Shown: positions 52,351 through 59,952 of the stretch, piece after piece
How positions within the stretch are numbered: the stretch's first letter is position 1
Layout of the letters: the number at the start of each line of letters is the position of its first letter
Assembly: GCA_031553595.1 (NCBI GenBank)
Contig: JAVBLI010000030.1
Location: 1-64,000, forward strand
Reading direction: 5' to 3'
Length of the DNA: 64,000 nucleotides
Source of the DNA: RGIG3701 sp031553595
GTDB lineage: Bacteria > Planctomycetota > Planctomycetia > Pirellulales > Thermoguttaceae
Notes under the pieces: model-generated
What the model saw: only the letters and a program-made list of their open reading frames with translations
Database searches by the model: none
What the model was told of the DNA's origin: nothing
Translations under genes and position numbers: made by a program

Positions 52351-54979
52351 CCAGCATCTGCCGCGTCCCGGTGGGATCCACTTTCTGACACATTTCAGTC
52401 AGCGCATCCCCAACTTCCCGCAAATCTTCCCGCCACGCCGCCTTCCCCGCGTCCGGAATATCCAGCTCAAGCTCCCGGAACTCCGCCAGCAACAGGATGA
52501 ACCGCAGCACATGCCGGAAGATCATACCCTCCTGTTTTTGCAGCCCTTTACTGGTGATGTACTGGTTAAACTTTCCGCTGAAATTCAGCAGCTCGCCCGC
52601 CACCCACACCGGCGCCACCTTCACCTGCCCGGCCAGCGGATACTCATAATAAAACAGCCGCTGTAATTTCTCCGCCAGCGTAATCGCGAAAATCGGCTCC
52701 AGCATCAAATCCCGCCGCTTCTTCCGCTCCTCGCGCGTCTGCTCCACCAGTTCTTCCGGCACCGCCAGCCCCAGGCTCAGCAGCCGCTCATCCAGAAAAC
52801 CCCGCGCAAGCGTTCCCGGCGGCAACTCTTCCTGCGCTGGCACACGCACCGCCGGCCCCAGCGAAAACGGCATTTCCAGCAGGCTCTCCACCGCCTGAAT
52901 CCGCTCCTCGCGATCCGCCAGCGGCAAATATTCCGCCAGAAACAGCCCGTAAAGCGGATTCACCCCCCGCAGAAGCGCCATCCGCCCCAGCGTCTTTGTG
53001 GCCACCGCCCGCTGGGGCACATAAATCGGCTTCTCCTCCCCCTCACCACTCTCATCCTCTGCCACCAGCACCGCCACGCCGCGCACCATCTTCACCGTCA
53101 GCGTCTTCCCATCTCGCACCACCGTCTCCGCCCGCGTCTCTTTCTTCTTCATCACCGGCGGCTGTGGCGGCGCCAGCAGTTCCGAGAGCAGCCCGCCACG
53201 CTCCTTTTCCACATCCTGCTCATCTGACACTTCCGGGGATGGGACATGGGAGATGGGGGATGGATTTTCCACTTCACCTGCTAATTCCTCATTCCCCTTT
53301 CCCTCTTCTTCATCAAAAATCCCCGCGCCGAAAGCACTCTCCTTTTTCTTCTCTTCCGCGTTCTTTTTCTCCCCCGATTCCTCATTCCTAATTCCTAATT
53401 CCTCATTCCCCCCCAAATCACAATCCACACTCCCCAAATCTCTGCGTTTCACTTTCGGAAACCACTCCGCCGGCGGCTCCGGCTCCAGCTCCACATACCC
53501 CGCGCTCCACAACGTGGCCAGCATCCGCTCCAAATCTTTCTGCGCGTCCTCCGCTTTCTTCCCGAACAACAGGCGTTTCCGCACCAGCTTCCGCAGCATT
53601 TCCACATCATCCGACGCCTGAATCATGTACGCCAGCATCCGCCACGGCAGTTCACCGCGACTTTCCAGATTCCCCGGCGGCGACGTTTTCAGTTTCAAAA
53701 ATTGCGGCTCCGACCAGTACTGCAGCGCCGGATTCCTTTTCGGCTGTTTCTTCTTCAGCGACTTCTTTTCCTGCATCACCGCCGGGTCTTTCGATGTTTC
53801 CGGCAGCCGATCAAATTTTTCTTTCCACCGCAGAATCCGCACATCATCCTCATGCGCCAGCGCGAACACATACCCCTGCGTGTCATACTGCGGACGCCCC
53901 GCACGCCCGAAAATCTGGTGGGCGCTTCCCGCGTCCAGCAAAAACTGTTTCCCCGGCGGCCCCTTCATAATACTCGGCAGCACCACACTCCGCGCGGGCA
54001 GGTTAATCCCCGCCGAGAGCGTCTCCGTGCACGTGGCGAATGCCAGCAGCTTCCGCTGAAACAGATCCTCCACCACGCGCCGGTATTTCGGCAGGATGCC
54101 CGCGTGATGAATCCCCACGCCGCGAACCAGCATCTGCTTCAGCCGCGGCCCGGCCCCCTCACTCCAGTCATACCGCCCGAGCTCCGCCATGATCTGCGAG
54201 CGCGACTCCGCCGAGATCAGCTCTTTTCCGCGAATCTCATCCGCAATCTGCCAGCACTGCTCGCGATTAAAACAGAAAATCAGCGCCGGCGTGTATCGCC
54301 CCTCATCCCCGCCGAGGCACATCCACGGAATATGCTCCGACAAAAGTTGATCCCCCACCCAGATGAACGAAAGCGGTACCTTCCGCTCCTCACTGACCAC
54401 CAGCTCTACATCATGGTGATGCTCATGCTTCAGCCAGTTCGCAAACTGCGCGGCATTCCCCACCGTGGCCGACAGTAGCAGCAGCCGCACGTGTTCCGGC
54501 AACAGCCCCAGCGAAAACTCCCACACGATTCCCCGCTCCGGGTCATTAAAACTGTGAAACTCATCCATCACCACCGACTGCACGTCCGAAAAGTCGAACG
54601 CCTCCGGATGCAGCAGGCGGTTAAAAAGAATCTCCGCCACAACGACAAGAATTCGTGCGTCCGGATTCACGCGGTGATTGCCCGTCACCAGCCCGACATC
54701 CTCCGCCCGAAACCCCCACCGCACCGCCGCGGCCTGCAACTCCCGAAACTTCTGATCCGTCAGCGCAATCAGCGGCGTGGTATAATACGCCTTCCCGCCG
54801 GAATGCAGCGCCTCGAAAATCGCCGCCTCCGCGATGAGTGTCTTCCCCGTCCCCGTGGGCGCACACACCATCACCCCCTGCTCGGCCGAGAACCATGCCA
54901 AGAGCGCATCCTCCTGCACCGGATACAGCGCATATGGCACCTGCTCAAAATATTTTTCCGCGATTTCGTCATGTGTCAT
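52337..54979 (-). CDS. Ski2-like superfamily 2 RNA/DNA helicase
   Basis: 880 aa from the ATG at 54977-54979; upstream codons are poorly supported. Motif I APTGTGKT (40-47), motif II DEFHSF (about 138, a DExH box), motif III LLSATVG, then the second RecA domain with GVGIHHAGILPKYR and ATETLSAGIN-like (ATCTETLSAGINLPA) and the arginine motif QIFGRAGRPQYD. These fit the Ski2/Mtr4 group. A region of about 90 residues (about 515-610) between the helicase core and the C-terminal helical part is low in complexity and partly encoded by heptad repeats. Likely RNA processing or decay. Confidence 0.9.
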   Translation of the reverse strand: MTHDEIAEKYFEQVPYALYPVQEDALLAWFSAEQGVMVCAPTGTGKTLIAEAAIFEALHSGGKAYYTTPLIALTDQKFRELQAAAVRWGFRAEDVGLVTGNHRVNPDARILVVVAEILFNRLLHPEAFDFSDVQSVVMDEFHSFNDPERGIVWEFSLGLLPEHVRLLLLSATVGNAAQFANWLKHEHHHDVELVVSEERKVPLSFIWVGDQLLSEHIPWMCLGGDEGRYTPALIFCFNREQCWQIADEIRGKELISAESRSQIMAELGRYDWSEGAGPRLKQMLVRGVGIHHAGILPKYRRVVEDLFQRKLLAFATCTETLSAGINLPARSVVLPSIMKGPPGKQFLLDAGSAHQIFGRAGRPQYDTQGYVFALAHEDDVRILRWKEKFDRLPETSKDPAVMQEKKSLKKKQPKRNPALQYWSEPQFLKLKTSPPGNLESRGELPWRMLAYMIQASDDVEMLRKLVRKRLLFGKKAEDAQKDLERMLATLWSAGYVELEPEPPAEWFPKVKRRDLGSVDCDLGGNEELGIRNEESGEKKNAEEKKKESAFGAGIFDEEEGKGNEELAGEVENPSPISHVPSPEVSDEQDVEKERGGLLSELLAPPQPPVMKKKETRAETVVRDGKTLTVKMVRGVAVLVAEDESGEGEEKPIYVPQRAVATKTLGRMALLRGVNPLYGLFLAEYLPLADREERIQAVESLLEMPFSLGPAVRVPAQEELPPGTLARGFLDERLLSLGLAVPEELVEQTREERKKRRDLMLEPIFAITLAEKLQRLFYYEYPLAGQVKVAPVWVAGELLNFSGKFNQYITSKGLQKQEGMIFRHVLRFILLLAEFRELELDIPDAGKAAWREDLREVGDALTEMCQKVDPTGTRQMLEENA
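53228..53413. repeat. Heptad repeats inside the helicase gene
   Basis: Three tracts read in frame: CCATCCC-type (53228-53272, coding SPISHVPSPEV), CATTCCT-type (53283-53300, GNEELAG) and CCTAATT/CTCATTC-type (53379-53413, GNEELGIRNEE). They are the same units as in intergenic tracts at 20115-20213 and 35932-35962. Confidence 0.8.
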
Positions 54980-55052
54980 AAAAAAGAAAACAAAAAAAAG
55001 TAAAAGTTTTTTGGAATGAGGGTGAATCGGCGCAGCCAAGAGACTGCAAGTG

Positions 55053-55871
55053 TCACTTCTCCTGCGTTTTTCTCACCACATCTTTATCAAAATAATTAAT
55101 CTCCATCCCGGCGTCCACCACGATTTTTTGGGCGTTCACACCGCTGGAGCGTGGGCTGAGAAGAAAGACCGCGACATTCGCGGCTTCTTCCGTGGTGACG
55201 GCTCGGTGACGCGGAATCACTTCCTCGGCGTAAAGATACGAGTCCACATACCCCGGAATGCCGGCGGACGCGGAGGTTTTCAGCAGGCCCGGCCCGACGG
55301 CGTTAAAACGAATTTCCGAAAATTCGCTGAACGATTTCGCCAGGAACGCCAATGACGAATCCAGCGCCGCCTTGATCGGTCCCATGTACCCGTAACTCTC
55401 GCTGGCCATGCGGGTGGTGGAGATGGAAATCGTCACCACCGACGCATCCCGCGCGAGCATGTCCCGGAAAGCGTCCGCCAGGGCCGTCAGCGAAAAGCAC
55501 GAAATATTCACGGCCTGCAAAAACTCCTTCCGCCCCGTCTCATGGAACGGCAGCATCCCGCGCGAGTAGTCCGCAAACGCCAGCGAATGCACCAGCCCGG
55601 CAAACTTTTCCCGCGCGTAAAGGCACTCGCACTCCGCCCGCAGCCGGTCTATTTCCTCCTGCCGCTCGACATCACACACATGCACATCCTCCGGCGGCAC
55701 TTCCGGAAACAGCTTCCGCACCCGCTCTCGCACTTCCTCATTCAACACCACCAGCACGCACGTCGCGCCGCAGTCCAGCAGATTCCGCGTGATGTGGTAC
55801 GCCACGCTCTTTTTGTTCGCCACGCCGAAAACGACAAACCGCTTTCCCGACAATTGCATGAAGTCATTCAT
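55053..55871 (-). CDS. fabI: Enoyl-[acyl-carrier-protein] reductase (NADH)
   Basis: Last reduction of the fatty acid elongation cycle. 272 aa, usual length. N-terminal NAD site VVFGVANKKSVAYHI, conserved SLAFADY region, and the active Tyr and Lys in YGYMGPIK (Y-x6-K). The C-terminal GPGLLKTSASAGIPG is typical of FabI. The tyrosine usually found ten residues before the catalytic one (Tyr146 in E. coli) is not evident; the aligned position reads in ISTTRMASES. That may be normal for this lineage. Confidence 0.9.
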   Translation of the reverse strand: MNDFMQLSGKRFVVFGVANKKSVAYHITRNLLDCGATCVLVVLNEEVRERVRKLFPEVPPEDVHVCDVERQEEIDRLRAECECLYAREKFAGLVHSLAFADYSRGMLPFHETGRKEFLQAVNISCFSLTALADAFRDMLARDASVVTISISTTRMASESYGYMGPIKAALDSSLAFLAKSFSEFSEIRFNAVGPGLLKTSASAGIPGYVDSYLYAEEVIPRHRAVTTEEAANVAVFLLSPRSSGVNAQKIVVDAGMEINYFDKDVVRKTQEK

Positions 55872-55910
55872 ACCTTACACCCTTCAACCTACACTTTTTT
55901 CCGCAGGAAA

Positions 55911-55949
55911 GAAAAAGGCCGCGAAAGGATTTTGTCTTCTCACGGCCTA
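55911..55949 (-). terminator. Intrinsic terminator after rpoZ
   Basis: Minus strand: AGGCCG ... CGGCCT stem (55916-55921 with 55943-55948), partly extended inside, followed by TTTTTC. It ends the gmk-rpoZ transcript before fabI. Confidence 0.7.
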
Positions 55950-55980
55950 ACCAAACATGTTCCACAAAAAAGCGATCCGC

Positions 55981-56244
55981 CTACAAGCTGGACATATCCA
56001 CCTCGCGGGGCACATCCATCGGCACATCATCCTCAATCGTCTTCAGTTCATTCTTCATGCTGAGATAAATTTTATCCTGCATGATTTCCTGAATCACGAT
56101 CTCAAGATTCGACGCCCGCGGCAAAATCACCAGCGGCTTCGCGCCGTGATTCAGGGCGATAAGCCGTTTCTGAATCAGCGTCGAGAGCTTGAACCGCCCG
56201 CCGATTTTTTCGATGATTTTTTCTTCACGTAATTCGTCAATCAT
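55981..56244 (-). CDS. rpoZ: DNA-directed RNA polymerase omega subunit
   Basis: 87 aa from the ATG at 56242-56244, which has GAGGTG six bases upstream; the longer frame would use that GTG as its start. Sequence EKIGGRFKLSTLIQKRLIAL is the planctomycete form of the omega core (GGRFKLSTLIQKR). Omega helps assemble and stabilise RNA polymerase. It lies 18 bp after gmk. Confidence 0.92.
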   Translation of the reverse strand: MIDELREEKIIEKIGGRFKLSTLIQKRLIALNHGAKPLVILPRASNLEIVIQEIMQDKIYLSMKNELKTIEDDVPMDVPREVDMSSL

Positions 56245-56262
56245 TTTTTTCACCTCATGGGG

Positions 56263-56883
56263 TTATGATTTACACGCCGTGGCAAGGATGTCACAAAACT
56301 CCTGCACGGCTTCTTCCACCGTTCGATTTATTATAATGTACTCATACAGGCCGGACTTGCCGATTTCGTATGCCGCGCGGTCCAGCCGCCGGGCGATCAC
56401 GCCCTCGCTTTCCGTGCCCCGGCCGCGAAGCCGCGCTTCCAGCACCGCCTGTGACTCCGGCATGATGAAAATCGTCACCGCGTCCGGATATTGCGACATC
56501 ACCTGCGAGGCCCCGTCCACGTCAATTTCCAACAGCACCCACACGCCTTTTTGCAGCCGGTGCTCCACTTCACTGCGAAGCGTGCCGTAAAACGTGCCCT
56601 TCCCGAAAACCTCAGCGTATTCCAGCAGGCCGCCATTCGCGATCAGACGGCGAAACGCGGTGTCCGTCAGGAAATAATAATCCACGCCCTCCGCCTCTCC
56701 CGCACGCGGCTGGCGGGTGGTGGCCGAAATGCTCAGCTCCAGCGGCACGGGCGAAACCTCCAGCACCCGATTTCGGATCGTCGACTTCCCCACGCCGGAA
56801 GGGCCGGACATGACCACCAGGCGACCTGCGGTCGGGGTGTGGGGTGTAGGGTGTAGGGTGTAGGGTGGGGAGGATGGCATCAT
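56263..56883 (-). CDS. gmk: Guanylate kinase
   Basis: Phosphorylates GMP to GDP. 206 aa; the start ATG (56881-56883) overlaps the yicC stop as ATGA. P-loop GPSGVGKS (about 27-34), GMP-binding SATTRQPRAGEAEGVDYYF, and the EYAEVFGKGTFYGT segment. Residues about 4-19 (PSSPPYTLHPTPHTPT) are encoded by GGGTGTA-type heptad repeats and are an addition to the family; the conserved part begins at GRLVVMSG. Confidence 0.95.
   Translation of the reverse strand: MMPSSPPYTLHPTPHTPTAGRLVVMSGPSGVGKSTIRNRVLEVSPVPLELSISATTRQPRAGEAEGVDYYFLTDTAFRRLIANGGLLEYAEVFGKGTFYGTLRSEVEHRLQKGVWVLLEIDVDGASQVMSQYPDAVTIFIMPESQAVLEARLRGRGTESEGVIARRLDRAAYEIGKSGLYEYIIINRTVEEAVQEFCDILATACKS
56832..56873. repeat. GGGTGTA heptads in the gmk N-terminus
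   Basis: About four units (GGGTGTA, plus strand), translated on the minus strand as the Pro/Thr/His-rich leader of guanylate kinase. Confidence 0.8.
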
Positions 56884-57767
56884 TCCACGTTTTGTACCTG
56901 TTCGCGGATTCGCTCGATGCACGCCTTCATCTCGATCACCTCGTGCGAAATCTCGACATCATTCGCCTTCGAGCCGATGGTGTTCACCTCACGGAAAAGC
57001 TCTTGCGTGAGGAAGTCCAGCTTTTTGCCCGGCGACGCCTCATTTTTCATGATCGACTCGAACTGCTGCAAATGACTTTTCAGCCGCGCGATTTCCTCCG
57101 AAATGTCGCACCGGTCGGCGAAAATGGCCACCTCACGCAACACGTCCGATGGGTTAATCGAAACAGAATACTGCTCCAGGAGATTATTCACTTTATCCAC
57201 CAGCCGCTGGGCGAACAGCACGGACACCTGCGGCGCCCGGGCCACGATCCGCTGCAAACACTGGATGATCACCTGGCGATTCTGCAGCATGTCCAGGGCC
57301 AGCGCCTCGCCCTCCCGGATGCGCATGGCGGTGAGCTTTTTCAGCGATTCCTGGAGCGTTTCCTGAACGTGAGCCCACAATTCCTCACTGTTTTCATCCG
57401 GCGCAATTTCCTCCACCACGCCGGGCAGCGTCAACAGCGATTCCAGCGAAAACGCGCCGCCGGCCGGAGCGTCCGTCTTGGCCGAGCCCCACTGTGTGAG
57501 CGTTTCATAATACTTTTCCAGCACCGGAAAGTTGATCCGATACCTGTCCGGCGAGCGGTCACTGACCATCCGCACCGTCACCTGAATCGTCCCCCGCGAA
57601 AGATGTTTGCGCACTTCCTCCTCAATCAGCGCCTCCATCCCGCCGAGCGTATCCCCAGTGCGGAGCGTTAATTTCAGATAGCGATTATTAATCGACCGGA
57701 CTTCCACATATATGGAGACGCCGTTCCGCTGAACGCACGCATCTCCGAAACCCGTCATGCTCTGCAA
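56880..57767 (-). CDS. yicC: YicC family endoribonuclease-like protein
   Basis: About 295 aa. YicC proteins begin near SMTGFG; here LLLQSMTGFGDA. A TTG at 57765-57767 with GAGGTG 7 bases upstream is the preferred start; the ATG at 57756-57758 is the alternative. N-terminal YicC_N motif EVRSINNRYLKL, C-terminal DUF1732 segment NTIGSKANDVEISHEVIEMKACIERIREQVQN (shown in part: NTIGSKANDVEI). Family members degrade RNA with help of PNPase. Coupled to gmk, as in many bacteria. Confidence 0.93.
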   Translation of the reverse strand: MQSMTGFGDACVQRNGVSIYVEVRSINNRYLKLTLRTGDTLGGMEALIEEEVRKHLSRGTIQVTVRMVSDRSPDRYRINFPVLEKYYETLTQWGSAKTDAPAGGAFSLESLLTLPGVVEEIAPDENSEELWAHVQETLQESLKKLTAMRIREGEALALDMLQNRQVIIQCLQRIVARAPQVSVLFAQRLVDKVNNLLEQYSVSINPSDVLREVAIFADRCDISEEIARLKSHLQQFESIMKNEASPGKKLDFLTQELFREVNTIGSKANDVEISHEVIEMKACIERIREQVQNVE

Positions 57768-57843
57768 CAAAAGACACCTCGAAATGCAGGAAAAGGGGAG
57801 GCCGCCTCGAAAAAGACGGCTTTCGGACACTCAAAAAACGTAA

Positions 57844-58704
57844 TTACTCGGCTGCGGGGGCCGGGGTTTCCTCAGCCGGCGCTGCATCCTCCGCCGGAAT
57901 TTCTTCCGAGGGAGATTCGGCCGGAGCCGGAGCCGCTTCCGCCACGGTGGCGGGCGTTTCGATATGCGTTTCCTTGACCGGCGCGGATTCCACCGCCGGG
58001 GACTCGGCCGACTCAGGCGCCGATGCTTCCACCGTCGCGGGGGTTTCGACGTGCGTTTCCGCAGCCGGGGCCTCCACCGGAACCGTGGGATTTTCAGCAG
58101 GCACCGGGGCGGGAATCTCCGCCGGGAGCGTTTTTTCCGCAGGGGCCGCAGCCGGGGCTTCTTCCACAGGAACCGGAGCAGGCGTTTCTTCCACCGGCGT
58201 CACCACATCACCAGCCGGGGCCAGCGGTTCTTCCACCGGAACGATTTCCACTTCCTCCGCCGGAAGTTTTTCCTCCGTCACGGGAGCCGCGGGTGTTTTC
58301 GGCGTTTCCACAGGCGCTACAGGCGTTTCCACCGGCGCGGGAGCCACAGGCGCCGCGGGCGTTTCCGTCTGAATCGGCGCCACGGGCTCCGCCGTCCCCG
58401 GCGCAGGAGACGTGGACGCTTCTGGCTCGACCACTTTTTCATCCGCAGCCGCCGCTCTGATCGCGTCTTTATCCTGCGTATTCGCGAACCAAAAACCGGC
58501 ACTGGCACACATCAAAATCCAGATCGCGGCGACCACGACCGTAATCCGCGTAAAGGTGTCCCCGGCTTTCGTTCCGAAAGCACTCTGACCGCCCATTCCG
58601 CCGAAAGCGCCGGCCAATCCGCCGCCCTTCCCCCGCTGAACCAGGATCAGGAGGATCAGGAACAGAGACAAAAACAGCATCAACAAAAGAAACAGGATAT
58701 CCAT
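57844..58704 (-). CDS. secG: SecG translocase subunit with a long acidic/proline-rich tail
   Basis: 286 aa. The first 80 residues are SecG: helix 1 (MDILFLLLMLFLSLFLILLILVQ, in part), the loop RGKGGGLAGAFGGMGGQSAFGTKAGD and helix 2. The remaining 200 residues are a low-complexity tail of A, P, E, V and T (ETPAAPVAPAPVETP pattern), in the cytoplasm or the periplasm depending on topology. Normal SecG is 75-110 aa, so the tail is unusual, though extended SecG occurs in planctomycetes. Confidence 0.92.
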   Translation of the reverse strand: MDILFLLLMLFLSLFLILLILVQRGKGGGLAGAFGGMGGQSAFGTKAGDTFTRITVVVAAIWILMCASAGFWFANTQDKDAIRAAAADEKVVEPEASTSPAPGTAEPVAPIQTETPAAPVAPAPVETPVAPVETPKTPAAPVTEEKLPAEEVEIVPVEEPLAPAGDVVTPVEETPAPVPVEEAPAAAPAEKTLPAEIPAPVPAENPTVPVEAPAAETHVETPATVEASAPESAESPAVESAPVKETHIETPATVAEAAPAPAESPSEEIPAEDAAPAEETPAPAAE

Positions 58705-58772
58705 CTTTATTTTCGCCTTTTATGATTAAAATTCCCGGTCAGCGCCCGGACAAAAGCCGAAACGCATCCATT

Positions 58773-58806
58773 TCATTATAATTTATAAGTTTATAATTTA
58801 TAAGCT
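58773..58806. repeat. TATAATT heptads at the tpiA end
   Basis: TATAATT / TATAAGT / TTATAAT / TTATAAG, 7-bp periodic and self-complementary. It reaches the tpiA stop codon. The 100-bp gap between secG and tpiA otherwise holds nothing recognisable. Confidence 0.6.
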
Positions 58807-59564
58807 TATTTCTTCGCGCCTTCAATAATTCCCATGAAAGAATCCGCTTTCAGGGCCGCGCCGCCGATCAGACCGCCGTCAATATTCGGCTGGTCCAGCA
58901 GCTCTTTCGCGTTATCCGGCTTCATGCTTCCGCCGTACTGAATCCGCACCGCGTCCGCCACCGCCTGGCCGTACTTCACGGCGATCAGCTTCCGGAGATT
59001 CGCGTGCGTCTCTTCCGCCTGCTGGGGCGTGGCGACTTTTCCCGTGCCGATGGCCCACACCGGCTCATACGCGATCACCACTTTTTTCATGTCTTCCGCA
59101 CTGACGCCGGCCAGCGAGCCGTAAAACTGCTCCGCCACCACGTCGTCCGTCTCGCCCGCTTCACGCTCCGCCAGCATTTCGCCCACGCAAAGAATCGGAA
59201 TCAGCCCCCCGGCCAGCACCGCCTTCAGCTTTTTATTCGTGAGCTGATTTCCCTCGCCAATAATGTTCCGGCGCTCACTGTGCCCCAGAATCACGTACTG
59301 ACAGCCCAGATCTTTCAGCATTTCCACACTGACCTCACCCGTGAACGCGCCGTTTTTCTCAAAATAACAGTCCTGCGCGCCCAGCCCGACATTCGTCCCT
59401 TTCACCACCTGCGCGACAGCGTCCACGTACACGAAAGGCACACACACCGCCATCTCCGCGTAATCCACGCCCGCGGCCTTCGCCACCACGCCTTGCGCCA
59501 GGGCCACCGCTTCCGCGCGATTTAAGTTCATTTTCCAGTTACCAGCAATAAACGGACGACGCAT
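58806..59564 (-). CDS. tpiA: Triosephosphate isomerase
   Basis: 252 aa from the ATG at 59562-59564, with AAGGAG eight bases upstream; the TTG two codons earlier lies too close to it. FIAGNWKMN with the catalytic Lys, YVILGHSERR with the catalytic His, and VIAYEPVWAIGTG with the catalytic Glu. Glycolysis/gluconeogenesis. Upstream of secG on the same strand. Confidence 0.97.
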   Translation of the reverse strand: MRRPFIAGNWKMNLNRAEAVALAQGVVAKAAGVDYAEMAVCVPFVYVDAVAQVVKGTNVGLGAQDCYFEKNGAFTGEVSVEMLKDLGCQYVILGHSERRNIIGEGNQLTNKKLKAVLAGGLIPILCVGEMLAEREAGETDDVVAEQFYGSLAGVSAEDMKKVVIAYEPVWAIGTGKVATPQQAEETHANLRKLIAVKYGQAVADAVRIQYGGSMKPDNAKELLDQPNIDGGLIGGAALKADSFMGIIEGAKK

Positions 59565-59952
59565 GTTCAAAACTCCTTACGCACAAAACGTGAACGTGAA
59601 ATCAATTTCATTCTCTATTATTTAAATGGTATCCCCCCACCCGGCCACACTCGACGCACGGCGGTAAAATAACCATTCCAGATTCAAAGATTCCAGACCG
59701 TCTTATTATATCACCCCCACTATATTTTTTTAAGGGGGAGACGCGACAATTTTTTCGGCGCCGCCGGGACGGATTTTCGCCCGAAATTAAATTTATGGAA
59801 AAAACAGGATATTTTCACCCACATCTCTTTACATTCCCCGGCGTTTCGCGTTATAATTAAAAGAATGACATAATTTTGCCTCCCCAAAATGATTTTTTGC
59901 ATGTCAAAAAACATTTTCACAAAATTTTTCGATTTTCTCAAGGAATATTAAT
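59565..59952. promoter_or_regulatory. Divergent promoter region tpiA / cyclophilin
   Basis: About 390 bp, AT-rich. Plus strand: TTTACA (59828-59833), 18 bp, TATAAT (59852-59857) for the cyclophilin gene. Minus strand: extended -10 TGATATAAT (TATAAT at 59705-59710) with no good -35, for tpiA. A frame at 59720-59941 on the minus strand has no ribosome site and is not accepted as a gene. Confidence 0.65.

Noticed and set aside
59720..59941. Small minus-strand open frame (73 aa) in the tpiA/cyclophilin gap
   Set aside because: AT-rich, no ribosome site, unlike any protein I know, and it overlaps the predicted cyclophilin promoter.
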